Below, in pieces: positions 13,871 through 25,279 of a DNA stretch of 64,000 bases. Each line of letters begins with the position of its first letter. Positions within the stretch are counted from its first letter, which is position 1. Origin of the DNA: Apostichopus japonicus (lineage: Eukaryota > Echinodermata > Holothuroidea > Aspidochirotida > Stichopodidae); assembly GCF_037975245.1 (NCBI RefSeq), contig NC_092576.1, forward strand, positions 6,304,001 through 6,368,000, in the 5' to 3' direction. The notes under the pieces are model-generated. The model was not told the origin of the DNA. It was given only the letters and a program-made list of their open reading frames with translations, and searched no databases. The position numbers were made by a program, and so were the translations under genes.

Positions 13871-16800
13871 TTCCCTTCTTGTGCTACCTTTCCATCCGCA
13901 AGAAAGAATTTGAAGTTTGCAACTGAGTAGACTACGTCACCACCTGCGGTACCAGTCTCTGTGGTTGTAGTGAGTAGATCTGTAAAACCAGATGCATGTA
14001 GGCTCTGAAACACCTTACCGATCGCTGAAATTAAAGTTTAAAATCAAAAATATGATCTTTTTAGTTTTTCTTGAACCAGTTAAGCTATTTCCCGCCTTAC
14101 AGGTATGCTCCTGGTTCTGTTGGTCTTGAACCAGTTTAGCTATTCCCGCCTTACGCTTATACTCTTGGTTTCTGTTAATAATCTTGCATAGTTTACCTAT
14201 TTCCCAACTTACGGTTCTACTCATGGCTTACTGTTGGTCTTGAAGCATACAAGCAATGTCAGATCATATGTTCATTTAACACATACTTGGATGGTATATA
14301 TTGGCGCCATGTACAATGAGGTTGAAGGTAAGAAATAATGTTAACCGTAATTGATCAATTGGTTTTATTGATAGATTGATTAGACGGATCGATAAAACCA
14401 TGTAGTATAGGCCATATAGGCAGTATAGGCCGATGTAGTATAGGCCATAAACCATGTAGTATAGGCTTACCTTCACGTCCTTGTAGCATAGGAGCGCCAA
14501 ATGGAAGTAGTTTACAGTCTTCTGTGTAGAGGTTACTCAGAGCTACGAAGTCCCCTTCAGTGTAGAGTTTCCTAAAGTTGCAATAAGCAGCAATTATTTC
14601 ATTTTGAAGGGCTTTAGAACAAAAGAGAAGAGGAGTATATTTAATCGGCATTACTTTGAGGGAGGCGAAATCCAACCCAGGAACTCATCATACCCAAAAC
14701 TTCATAAAATAAAGGAGCATATTTTGTTTGAGTCGTTAGTATTTAGTAAACAATCGCTTTACATTGTCATTTAGGCCTTCGTACATTGCAGAGCCGAAGC
14801 TCATCATCAGTATAATTATAATAGAATATTCCAGAAATTTACCATATAGCATAAGATAACCGGAATAGCCATGGAATCATTAGTTAGAACTCAATTATAT
14901 TGAATTATATCTTGTCAAGATTCATATTTTGCCAATAACTCCCCCGTTCTTATTAAGGGCTCTATAGAAGGCAACACCTTAGTGGCGACACAACTCGCAC
15001 AAACTCTCTTATATTTTTCACTGTTTTTGGAACTTTTGTACATTAATGCTACCCCTTGTACATATGATTGGAAATTCAGCTAAACGTGTAACTGGTGATG
15101 GATTTAAGCTGTTACGAGGCAATTGGATTCCGGCTCCTGGGAAAGGGAAGAAGGGTGCAGCATGGAGCTATAAATAGAGCTCCATGGGTGGAGGGGTGGC
15201 GTTTGCATATATACGTTAATGATAAGTGGTGTCATCCAACCATGCCTTTATTAAATATTATTCATGATCAGTGAATATCGAGATGTTCACAGTCAGTATG
15301 AGGCCATACACTGAAAAAATAAACTAGTCAATATTGCCACGGACTAACGTTAAATTAGTCTGTAACGTTAGTTAATGCACACGGACTAGCAAAAATCTTC
15401 GTTTCATCGCTGCTTCTTAGTCAGTTTACACTGACTAAGGAAAATATAATCGCAGCTTGGTCGGTGGCGACGGACTAAGGTATTTTAACCCATGGACTAA
15501 GAACGATACGGACACCCGATTTACGCCATAATCGTAGCTTAGTCGGTGTCGACGGACTAATGTATTTTAACCCAATTCGATTCACTTCAATTTGGAAACC
15601 GAGAGGCAACGGCAGCTTGCTGGACTTAGTTTCATACGATCACTCTAAGCAACTTTCAACCGTAAATCACCCAAGAAGGTCTTTAGAAGAATGGAGGTAT
15701 TAACTGCCATCATCGGCCTACCTGTTATTCCTTTAACTTGAAGGTAAAATTAAAGTTAATTGTTAGGCCACTGGCACTAGTATTGTATTATGGTTAGTGT
15801 AACGCTACCGTTGCCACGCTGGCGTTTCGCAATACACAAGTGCAATGACAGTGAGTAGCCTATAGGCTTCTACTGGGTACTGCAGTGCATTCTCAACACT
15901 AAAGTGTGCATTCTAAACACCAATTAACAATGTGTTATGTGTGTATTGGGCTAGATTGAACAGTGGCACATAATCTTCTAATTTATTCCCAAACAAATGC
16001 TGGAACTATAAGTCTCAATAGTTTATTTGAAGTCTACACTCATTTGGTAAAGATTTCCTGTAATTTCCCATGTGAATCTAAATGGGTAGGCTTTGTGATA
16101 TTGAATAAGCAAGGCTAGACCTTCAAACGTACAGTCACAGTAGGCTGAACAAATTATGTTGGCTAGTCAACGGTATTATATGTTGCGAGCAGTCAGGATG
16201 CACGCTTCAGTTCTATTTAACCTTTTCATTTATCATTTTTTAGTATTTTATTTCCGGTCACGCCATGAAACAATTGCGACATTCCTTCACGGTCGACTTG
16301 TTTACTGTAAGAAGTATTAACCGTTTTTTTCTCAGGAAAGCTTGATAGTCTGAAGTTATTATAAACATGTGCTTTTAGTATACTGCCAAAGAGTAAGTTG
16401 TTGTATTTGTATTGATATTTTATGTAGAAGTAACGGAAAATTTAGTATGTTTAGTTTGGTCTAAGTGCACGTTTTTTTCTGTCCAATGTAGTGCAGGGTT
16501 CACTTGCGCGAATTCAAATTATTCTGTTTATGTATATGTATATGCATCGATTCGTAGATTATGATGTTTTTTTTGACATTTATTTGTAATTCAAGCATAT
16601 CTGTTTAGTAGCAAAGTTTATAGGTTAAGATTAATTAGTTTTTTCTTTTTGATCCTAGATTGAATGAAACTCATTGACGTAAATAATAGATCAGATGATA
16701 CAGTTTAACGCAGTTGCTAAAACTCTGGGTATTCTCTAGTCTTCGCCGGTCCATTATATACTTTAGTACTACTAGTAAGACTAAATCAAACGACCTAAAG

Positions 16801-19574
16801 ACAAACTTAGTGTAACAACGTACTGATTCTCCTCTAGCCCAGGTCTAAACAGGCTTGTTATGTGAGCAAGCAAAATAACAACTAAAAACGATTAGGCCTA
16901 TAAATAAGTTGGCTCAGTGCATTTCTGTTTCTAAAATTTTATATTTTTAAAGACCATAAAAACAAACAAAGATTTAGCCCATGTTTTATTATCTCTGTAT
17001 TCTGGGCATTTGACACTCTCGTTCAAATTTTCAGCTTTATACAGTCTGCTTCAAACTTTGGGATTGTTTTTTGAGACTATAGTGTAAGCAAATCTCACAT
17101 AACTTTATGGTGACAACTTTATTTAATTTTTTTTTCAAATGATGAATACTTTGCTGTTTCTTTTTTCCAGCAGGAATTGAAAAGCCAAATATCTAAGTCA
17201 AGGGTGAGGTTTCCTGTGATGTACGACACCAGTGTGGAGGCAACAACAGAAGAGGAGAACTGTGTTATATATGGCTTAAAGACATGTTTTAAGATGATAT
17301 ATTGGTACCCTTCACAGAACAAAAGAGTTTATCCAAGAGTCCAAAAAGCAAAGGAACAAGTACCGTAGAGAAAAAAGATGGAAGAGTGAGTTTAACTATT
17401 GTACCCAACTGTTTAATGATATTAAAGATACTTTTCATAACCTGTTTTAAAAAAAAAAACAGTCTAGTATATCATTTACGTGCAAGCTTCATAAGTTTGG
17501 TCAAATTTTCACTGATCTGTAAAGCTGGAGTCCAGAGGGTTTGGTTAGCTGGGAAGGTAACCAATTGCCTGGTACATCACAATGTTCACAATGCATTTTG
17601 GGGGTCTACTGGCAGGGGTACCCCACCAATAAAAATTACTGGCAATGCCCATCAGTTGTATCTGAAGTCCTAACCAACATTTTCCAGTAGGTTTCAAGTG
17701 GTTACCTCATGAGCTGACCTAGGTTAGCTATTAGGTGACTTTAAAATTGCTCTCCCAGCCACACCCACCACAGTCGGTTTGCCAGTCGTCTGGTTTCATA
17801 TACAGGAATGCACTGTGAACATTGTGATGTACAAGGCAATTGGTTACCTTCCCAGCTAACCAGCCCTCTGGGCTCCCGGTCTATTGGGATCATTATTAAC
17901 ATGATTAACATAATTATTAAGCTTTGAAAAATAACTTGGTGTTATGCTGTGCAAAGCTAATAATTATTTGGTAAAGCTGCTATTCCTGGCTTATAATTTG
18001 AGAGACCTAGATTTAAATGTATACCTCCCAACATGTTATAAAATTTTAATGTAAATGTATGTTTATGATAATGTGAGTTATCATGTGCTATATCTGTATC
18101 TGTGCTTACACGTATATCATATTTTCTGTTCACAGGTCAATAATGGTGCAGATTTTGGCTTCCTGAAGACAAGTGGGAGGCCATTTGTAGTAAAGAGAAA
18201 CACTCTTTGTTCGTGAAGACTTAACTGGTGTCGATTTGGGGTACCACTTTAAAACGAAAGTCATGAGGAACCCTTGCCCACGATTCAACTTTGCATTATT
18301 GTGCAGTGCTATACTTTTGTGATTCATGTTTGATCCATTAACTTGTCTTAACTTTGTTGGAATAAAATCATTATTTTCAGATTTTTGTTTACAGTGATGT
18401 CTTCTCTATCTGTCGAAAGTCAGCCTTTGTAGACATCAGAAGTTTTATCAGAAATAAATACTGCCAACGTACACATTATTTGTGTTTCTTCTGCTCTCTT
18501 TTCTTTCAGTGATGCTAGTCAGTGAAACTAGTCGGGTTTAATTCTTTCAGTGATTCTAGTCAGTGCAACTAGTCAGTCGATACCGACTAAGAAAGGTTAG
18601 TCGGAAGAGGCACCATCCTGACTAATGTAAAACCTGCTATAAACTAGTCGGTGGCTCATATAAATTAGTCGGTGAAGACCGACTAATGTCACCAACCAAT
18701 GTAACTGACTAATATACATTTACCGACTAAGAAATTGTTGATCGACTAAGCTGACGGACTAAGATGACCGACTAAGAAATCCAACTGACTAAGGAATAAA
18801 TTAGTCGGTATAGCAATTGACTAAGGCTATGTTAGTCGGGAGAGGCACCAGATGGACTAACGTTATGTTAGTCGGTGAACCAATTTAAGTTTTCAGTGTA
18901 CTATTAACAGAGACAAGCCGACAACCATGACCGTCGACCATTGGAACGAAGATAGCTTAAAACACTATAGCTAAGAGCTGAACTCTAGACGCTACCAAAT
19001 GGAATGCGTTTATAGACATTACTGGAATAATTGACAGAAACAGTATAAACTCTGTGAGTTGCCAATAGAGTCTTATCAAAACTATGTTTTTCTAATGTCA
19101 CTCCTAAATGAATGTAAAGTAAATTTTCGAGCATATACGCATCTTCTTGGTCGCTTGCCTATCCGCTGAATTAAACAGAAATTCTTTTTTCCTATTTGGC
19201 TTCCGAATTCGGACTTTAGAACTCATAACTGACTCAGGTCAAGTTTGGAAATCACCGGTGGACACTGGAAGGGTCTCCCCCTCCCAACTGATTCAACTGG
19301 TACAGATAGGCTTACATAGATACACACGAGTCAGAAAGAACTTAGTCTTTCAAGTAGCATATATACCATATCCACCATAGCCGATAGTTTGGCCTGCCTT
19401 AACTCTTGCAAATTGCCATACTATATGACTTTGTAAAATTCGATCTAGGAGAGGAGAAAGTTTAGTAACCTACACAGTGTGAAAATGAGGTAATTTAAAA
19501 GTCCTTTCAGAAATTTGCTGCAGAATTTACATACTTTACGATCTTAGCTTTATGCTTACTCACTTACCTGCCAT
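13871..19574 (-). CDS. SnoaL/DUF4440-like protein, gene B (last exon not found)
   Basis: Exon 1 (19568-19574, ATG GCA G, donor GTAAGT), exon 2 (14471-14611, 141 bp, donor GTAAGC) and exon 3 (13871-14024, 154 bp, donor GTGAGT) match gene A in size and phase. They give an N-terminal ~100 residues with the same landmarks: LYTEDCKLLPFGAPM, QGRE, AGGDVVYS and FFLADGKVAQEGK. Gene A and C proteins end with a WKR...MDIFN or IDIFN exon of about 25 codons. I found no equivalent between 13870 and 9600, so B may be truncated, use a diverged exon (see 13408-13653) or be a decaying duplicate. No stop or frameshift is seen in the three exons. Intron 1 (19567-14612) is enlarged by a 3.6-kb transposon-like element. 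Confidence 0.72.
14070..14253. repeat. Three degenerate ~63-bp tandem repeats
   Basis: The phrase CTTGAACCAGTTAAGCTATT with CCCGCCTTAC and a GGTTCTGTTGGT tail recurs about three times in intron 2 of gene B, with increasing divergence. Confidence 0.7.
14395..14468. repeat. Short CATGTAGTATAGGCC repeats next to a splice donor
   Basis: Copies of TGTAGTATAGGCC-type words directly downstream of the exon-2 donor of gene B. The equivalent place in gene A (7371-7389) has a single ACCATGCAGTATACC, so this is a local expansion after the duplication. Confidence 0.6.
17171..17368 (+). other. Exon-like open frame inside the CACTG-ended element
   Basis: After a good acceptor (TCTTTTTTCCAG) an open frame of 65 codons runs to TAG at 17366-17368. 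A possible donor, AGA|GTGAGT, follows near 17383, so the true exon may use another frame. The peptide is polar and contains TTEEENCVIYGLKTCF; I do not recognise it. It could be a relic of a transposon protein or a captured host exon. An AATAAA at 18361-18366 could end a transcript. Confidence 0.25.
17525..17879. mobile_element. Foldback/MITE with ~70-bp inverted repeats
   Basis: Left arm 17525-17606 contains GGTTAGCTGGGAAGGTAACC, AATTGCC and CATCACAATGTTCACAATGC. The right arm, about 17800-17879, is its inverse with few changes. The interior is about 200 bp with no reading frame. Nested inside the larger element. Confidence 0.75.
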
Positions 19575-19744
19575 TTTTGGTCAGTTACAACGATGATATC
19601 TCTGATAATCTTTAGTTCTTCCAGTGATAGGCCTAAAGATCTAACGACTACTACTAGGTTGTGTCTCACCAATGATCCAAAACGAATGGAAATGGTTATT
19701 TAAAGGCTATTTCGAATTGTGGATCTTGTTTACAGATCAATCCA

Positions 19745-19760
19745 GGGTTCAAAATCACCC
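19745..19760. promoter_or_regulatory. Gene B counterpart of the upstream inverted repeat
   Basis: GGGTTCAAAATCACCC, aligned by position and sequence with the perfect inverted repeat upstream of gene A. Here the right half-site has diverged. It sits about 171 bases before the gene B start. Confidence 0.35.
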
Positions 19761-19877
19761 AAGCATGAAAATTCGTCCAGACTGGTTTTGTTATAATTTG
19801 TTCCAACGTATAGAAAAATATCAGTTGTCATAACAGAGCAAAAAGTTTGTCCGCGGGATTGTATCTTTATAATTATT

Positions 19878-20065
19878 CCATAAGCGATCACGCGTACTAA
19901 ATGAAATGAACGGGCGGATATGGAGAGGCAGATGATCAATAAAACAGTCACATCTCATTAGTTTATTTCCTTTCCCGTATGAATTACCATCTCTGTCAAT
20001 GATCGAATGCGGACGGACTGTCGCCGACACGTATTGCACTTTAGAGTCTTAGTTTGCAAGTTAGA
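19878..20065 (-). promoter_or_regulatory. Conserved upstream block of SnoaL gene B
   Basis: Paralog of the block at 9770-9990, including GATCACGCGTACT at 19886-19898. It marks the probable promoter-proximal region of gene B, and no core promoter element is evident. Confidence 0.55.
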
Positions 20066-20366
20066 CTTGGTGAAGTCTTATTGTGAGACCCCCCCCCCCA
20101 CCTTTTTAATTTACTAGGATTTCAATTATATATATTTTCATTTGCTTTAGTCGTTTACCTCCATTTCATTAACAAACTCTGTTCAAAGTATCTATTTCGA
20201 GATCCGGCGTTAGGAATTACAAATGCTTTCGAGTTGGATAGCATCATGTTTGATCTCTAGAGTGAGGTAAATATGTCACCAAAACAGAACTAGTATTGTT
20301 CGATACAGGTGGCAAACGCCTACAGTGGAATTACGATCTTCCTTGCCGGTTTCCGTTTTCCGTACC

Positions 20367-20477
<111 letters not shown>

Positions 20478-20490
20478 ACTATGGATCCTA

Positions 20491-20696
20491 CCTTAGGTCG
20501 ACAGTTACATTGACTTACACACTAAATTTAATCTAACCCTAACCCTTTTTTCTAACCCTAACCCTGAACCGACCCTAACCAAAACTTTTAAATGAACGTT
20601 TTAGAGGACGGAGAACATTATAAAGCTATTTGCGACAATAAAAAAGTGTCTTAAAATGGTACTGAAAACATTAGGTCGACACTGAAATGTCGACCT

Positions 20697-20700
<4 letters not shown>
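20491..20700. mobile_element. 210-bp TA-target MITE with telomere-like interior
   Basis: Perfect 13-bp terminal inverted repeats CCTTAGGTCGACA and TGTCGACCTAAGG, with TA on both sides. It sits in a (TA)n tract that continues on either flank. The interior includes several CTAACCCTAACCC-type units (20531-20580), which resemble the animal telomere repeat. Non-coding. TA duplications suit a Tc1/mariner-type mobiliser, but in a TA tract the duplication is uninformative. Confidence 0.75.
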
Positions 20701-20782
<82 letters not shown>

Positions 20783-20841
20783 AAAATATATATATATATA
20801 TCCAAATATATATATATACAAATATATATATATATATATAT
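20701..20841. repeat. (TA)n tract, interrupted
   Basis: Continuous TA to 20780, then TA blocks separated by CAAAA, TCCAAA and CAAA interruptions. Confidence 0.9.
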
Positions 20842-20850
20842 CCAAAAAAA

Positions 20851-20909
20851 GGACGAAACCGGTCGTGAAGTGGAATTTTTCTGGTGTGTTTTTTTTTAAA
20901 TTTATTTAC
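20851..20909 (+). mobile_element. SINE 3'-tail fragment
   Basis: GGTCGTGAAGTGG, AATTTTT, GGTGTGTT and TTTATTTAC match the tail of the fuller SINE at 21107-21245. The tRNA-like head is missing, so it is a 5'-truncated copy. Confidence 0.6.
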
Positions 20910-21106
20910 TTTGTATCTGTCATACCACTTGCTACACATTCATTTCTTATTTTCGGCTTGGCTTGCCTATAAAGAGTGTTTATTCTGTGTTCAATTGTCA
21001 GATTCAAAGCACCGGGGGTGCGCTCTGTACAATCATAACACTTGGGTAATACGCCCTCAATACCAGTTATACAAAGCCAATTTATACGCATTCACACACC
21101 AGTAGA

Positions 21107-21242
21107 ATCACTGTGGTCGAGTGGTACGGACTTCGGTCCGTGACACAAGATCCGGGGGTTCGATTCCTACCTTCGCCTGATGAGCCCCAATAAAAGAACG
21201 GTCGTGAGGTGGAAATTTTTGGTGTGTTCTTCTTTATTTATT

Positions 21243-21245
<3 letters not shown>
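21107..21245 (+). mobile_element. tRNA-derived SINE
   Basis: Has an RNA polymerase III A box TGGTCGAGTGG (21114-21124) and B box GGTTCGATTCC (21157-21167) with tRNA-like spacing. A tRNA-unrelated tail (GGTCGTGAGGTGGAAATTTT and on) follows, then a (TA)n tract. The head does not fold as a normal tRNA with its own 3' acceptor strand, so a functional tRNA is unlikely. Confidence 0.75.

Positions 21246-21288
<43 letters not shown>
21246..21288. repeat. (TA)n at the SINE 3' end
   Basis: TA run directly after the SINE tail. Confidence 0.9.
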
Positions 21289-21291
<3 letters not shown>

Positions 21292-23960
21292 TATATAGTT
21301 CCGATGTTTAAGTAAATGTATATATGAAGAAGTTTTATTGCAGATTTTGATCTATTTATAGCTGTCGCCATGGCGATAGACGTTTCATTAGAAAAATGTA
21401 ATCGAAGTGAAGAAGTAATCAATTACTATTGGCTTTACAGTTTGCAAAGAAAGCTAAATAAATAAAGTTGTTGTGTACACCCTCATTTGCGCAATTTAAA
21501 GGTATAGTCTACACTTGTTTTGATTTGTTTGTTCCTATATCTATTTCTAGTTTGGGTTTTCGTTTTCAATTTCTTATTTTGGAGGTGGTTTCCTTCACCC
21601 AACTAATGAAGACTCTGTACGGGTCTTTATATGTTATTACATTAGAGGACGTTATAATTGATTTGGGCCAGTCGATTTTTTTCATATAACTTTCTTCTGT
21701 CCATTCTGATTACAGAGGTTACCGGAGATCGATTTTAACATGATCACCAATTTATTACGGTACGTTGCCTTCATTGCGTAAGAACTTGACGTTACGTTAG
21801 GTAATGTTCAATGACGTTTTCCGATGAACAATACAGTACAGCAATATTGTAATTTTAGAATAAGAGAAATGAAATTTATCTTTTCAAATATCGTACCCTT
21901 ATCATACATAATGTGTAGACCTATAAGTAATACGATTGATGCAGACCTTTCATATGAGCCACTAAATTAATTATAAAACTAAAATAATTCAAAACAAGAT
22001 TGCTGCATTTGTAACTTTAACATTTTCGGCACGTAAATAATAAAGCCTAATCTATTTTGTTAGATTCTTGCATTTTAATATCTCGAGAAAGTCGTTGACT
22101 ATTGGGTTAAAGGATCACTCTTTTTCAAATGAAACAAGCCCTGGTAGGTTCGATGATTTATTTCACAGTAATTGGTCACAGCTTCCTATTGTCTTTTTCA
22201 GACAGGCTCTATAGAGGGTCCGAAATGTATGATTTCTAGCAATGCTGAGGTTAGAGTTGAAGTTGTCTCTCTATGACATAACAATAATATATATTTGTCT
22301 TTCTATGATAAATGTAGCTGTTACCTAATTAGAACAAACGTTCCGTCCTTCTATCCAATAGACCACATATGCTTGCCCCATCCACCGCTTTTGGCAGGCA
22401 CAAATACAAACTGGGAACTCGGTATATCTTGTTGAGTATTATTCACGAAGAACCCTAAAGGACCTATGGGGCCATTTGACCTTGAGACAATTAGCCTTGG
22501 AACTCCAGTCGCTTTGGTCCTCGCGCCATCTTCATATCGGGTAATCCGGCACTGCTAATAAGCCTGTAATACTTTCACGGCACACACACACACACGCATA
22601 GAGGAATGACCACCATTAGCACAAATATTATTATTATGAATCCTGGCAGTCATCAGGACTGTTGAGATCATCAATAAATTATTACAACTGATAATTACAA
22701 ACCTTTAGGACAAAGAAACAGTCAAATTAATATGTTATTTCTTTTATGGTACAGACTAGTAAACTGCAGTCTATTAGAATATTTGCATGAATGACAACGA
22801 AAATGCAAATTTGATATGAAGAAGGCTATTCCAGATTTGTTCAAATGATAAATCTCAACAGTTCTTTTTTAAATGGAAGAATCCACATATAAAAACATAA
22901 GCCAATATGGTGCAAGGTATGAATTATGAGACTATACACGATTCACATAAATACGTAAATGACTAAAGCGTCACTTTGTGTAAGATAGTCCATACGGTGC
23001 ACCCGTTTATGCTTATGACGTCATTGTGACGAAATCCGAAATTTCTTCGTCTTCCAATTTTTTTTGTGTTTCGTGCATCATGCCGGTGCATGTATGCATA
23101 TTCATCCTTATAATTCAGTTGCAGTTTGTCGTCTGCATCGCAAACATAACCTAGTAGCCACCAAAATGTCTTCGGAAATCCTTTTCCATGAAAGGAGGAA
23201 ACAAAAAATGTACATACGGAAATTAATCCATTCTAGTTCAACCGCATCCGTATAAGTTTAAAACTAAAACATCTTGGGGTTTTTTTTTTTTTTTGGTGGG
23301 GGGTTGTCCTCTTTTTCTTGGCGGCGAAACTTGGGTATTCGTTCAGTCAGTTGCATGATGCTTTCATCCGAACTGTTGTAAAAGTCTTTACTCTTTGTGT
23401 TTCTGTTTTTCAGTGATCGGGTTAATCGCATCAAGGTTAGATCAGGCAGGGTAAGTATACCTTGATCCAGATAATCACGAATGTCGTTACCAGCTTGTGC
23501 GTTCATCAGCTATTCATCAAAGTATGCAGGAATTTAACTCCTATATTGTTATTTAAATTAACAGCCATACTCCTATACGGAAAGTATAAAAGACTGATTT
23601 TAGCCGATCTATCGAGGCACCGTATTATAGGCCTTCACATGCAGGCCTGTGTGTGTACACTGTGCGTGGGCTTTCAGTATATAGCCTTTATAAGCAGACG
23701 TTAACTTCACCACTATACCTTCAATGGGACTGGGGTTGAGAGTGGAACAAGTTGTTTGTTACACAGGCTCTATTTTGAGTCACCTTTCTTAAACAGTAAC
23801 TTCATTTGCACACTTCGGAATGGATTATCTTCTCCACGGTTCCAACAATATTTATGGACAAACGTTCGTTATCACGGTTTCCAGTAGAACAATATTATAT
23901 ATCTTATCATTGACAGAAAATATTACCGGAAAAAACTCGCGTTTATTCCACTGGAACTAA
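21289..23960. other. Intergenic, no confident gene
   Basis: AT-rich unique sequence with a 12-bp palindrome TCGCCATGGCGA near 21366, a short (CA)n at about 22581-22596 and a T/G tract at 23279-23302. At 23414-23451 a good acceptor (TTCTGTTTTTCAG) and a consensus donor (GGTAAGTAT) bracket about 37 bases on the plus strand, which could be a micro-exon or chance. No protein family is recognised. Confidence 0.45.
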
Positions 23961-23961
23961 A

Positions 23962-24180
23962 AATAAGATTTTCGGAACTATAAATACATGATGTTTTTAA
24001 CTAAATTCAGGATTTTCGGAACTACATACAGGATTTTTGGAACTACATTCAGGATTTTCGGAACTTAATACAGGATTTTCGGAACTAAAATTCAGGATTT
24101 TTGGAACTAAATTCAGGATTTTCGGAACTTAATACAGGATTTTCGGAACTAAATTCAGGATTTTTGGAACAAAGTTCAGG
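23962..24180. repeat. 21-22-bp tandem repeat
   Basis: About nine copies of CAGGATTTTCGGAACTAAATT with A/T and TTTTTGG variants. Single copies of CAGGATTTTC recur at about 25092-25175, on the other side of the satellite remnants and a hAT-like element. Confidence 0.88.
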
Positions 24181-24289
24181 CTATCTGCCCATTTTGTGAG
24201 TATATTTTTCTTACAAGTTTGATATGGCCTAGTCTGTTTCGTATATGTATTCTACAAATGATAAATCTAGTATAAGTAAGTGATTTTAA

Positions 24290-24439
24290 TTTTTAAGCCA
24301 CAGATATTTATAATAAGTGCACTCTAAAAGTATTCTAACCACATATATTCCTAGGTAAAACTATTACGTAAGTGATATAACACACACATTCATCAATAGA
24401 CTAGCTATATCACTTGTCTCAGCCACAGATATTCAAATA
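24290..24439 (+). repeat. Decayed monomers of the 43-bp satellite, left of an insertion
   Basis: Contains TTAAGCCACAGATATTTATA, TATTCTAACCACATATATTC and CAGCCACAGATATTCAAATA, all recognisable but diverged versions of the main satellite monomer found from 26.8 kb on. Confidence 0.7.
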
Positions 24440-24974
24440 CAGTGGCGTAGCTAGATGTTTTGGCGCCCGGGTGCAAGAGTAGAAAATTGCGCCCTCCCCC
24501 TCACACTACTGAAAGAAAACTAAATTGCGCGCGAAGCGCACGGAAATTGTTGGTTATAGTTTTTCGGGCAAGTCGTTACAGCCCCCCCCCCCCCCCAAAT
24601 CAAATTGTGCTCCTACGTCTATGATATTTCCACCTTTAGAAATCTACTGCCTTGGAACTGTGTAATAAAATACCCGAATTTTCTTGACATGTAGTCATTA
24701 CAGAATACAGAACAGCATAAAGAAGAAATGAGAAAACAGTCGAAATGGACTGAAAAGAAATCACAATCTATAAATTTGCTAATAAAAACAACTACATTCA
24801 GTTCAGATTCTTATTAGTAACTGGAAAATATTCATGTCTGACGACGTATATCAATTTCGTCATGTTTTTCTGAAAAGTGCTTACACTTTTTACTCTCATA
24901 ATCCCATTTCAGCGCCCCTCTAAACCCGGCGCCTGGGGCACGTGCCCTCCCTTGACCCCCTAGCTACGCCTCTG
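24440..24974. mobile_element. hAT-like element inserted in a satellite monomer
   Basis: 535 bp with ends CAGTGGCGTAGCTAG and, inverted, CAGAGGCGTAGCTAGGGGG. The flanking octamers TTCAAATA (24432-24439) and TTCAAAGA (24975-24982) match at 7 of 8. The interior has poly-C and GCGCGCGAAGCGC-type sequence and no reading frame. Confidence 0.82.
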
Positions 24975-24982
24975 TTCAAAGA

Positions 24983-25090
24983 TAAGCTAAATTTACATGT
25001 TTCGTATGTATAGAAGCCACTGATATTCATAGACACATCTGTTATGTAAGCCACAGATATTCATACACAAATGTGTTTCGTATGTATTTG
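24983..25090 (+). repeat. Decayed 43-bp satellite monomers, right of the insertion
   Basis: AGCCACTGATATTCATAGAC and AAGCCACAGATATTCATACA are spaced about 42 bases apart, continuing the remnant interrupted by the hAT-like element. Confidence 0.7.
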
Positions 25091-25279
25091 CAGGATTTTC
25101 GGAACGAAACACAGGATTTTCTTGCGTTCTCGGAAGCTGATTGGATTCATATAGGAAACTAGCTACAGGATTTTCTTGCCTTCTCTGAGTGATTGGATTC
25201 ATAAAGGAACCTGCGTATATCAATGAACTGCTTAGGGCAACCCTCGATAAGGAGGCTCTCTGACCATGTGCCGTACCAA

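Larger units (their letters stand above)
15309..18898. mobile_element. 3.6-kb CACTG-ended element (CACTA/EnSpm-like), superfamily uncertain
   Basis: Starts CACTGAAAAAAT and ends with the inverse TTTTCAGTG, with TA on both sides (15307-15308 and 18899-18900). Both ends carry dense copies, in both orientations, of a core GACTAA/TTAGTC, often as ACCGACTAA or TTAGTCGGT: 15340-15560 on the left and about 18510-18885 on the right. CACTG ends, short target duplications and clustered subterminal motifs are typical of CACTA/EnSpm elements; the TA duplication alone would also fit others. No transposase was recognised. The middle (about 15600-18480) has exon-like pieces and a nested foldback. Confidence 0.65.

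Noticed and set aside
20531-20580. Chromosome end or telomere fusion
   Set aside because: Only a few imperfect CCCTAA units, contained within a MITE with perfect ends.
21107-21180. Functional tRNA gene
   Set aside because: Promoter boxes are present, but the acceptor stem does not pair and a SINE tail follows.
23264-23506. 80-codon minus-strand frame with a Pro/Lys-rich end
   Set aside because: The Pro/Lys part is translated poly-T/G tract; no start context or splice partners could be tied to it.
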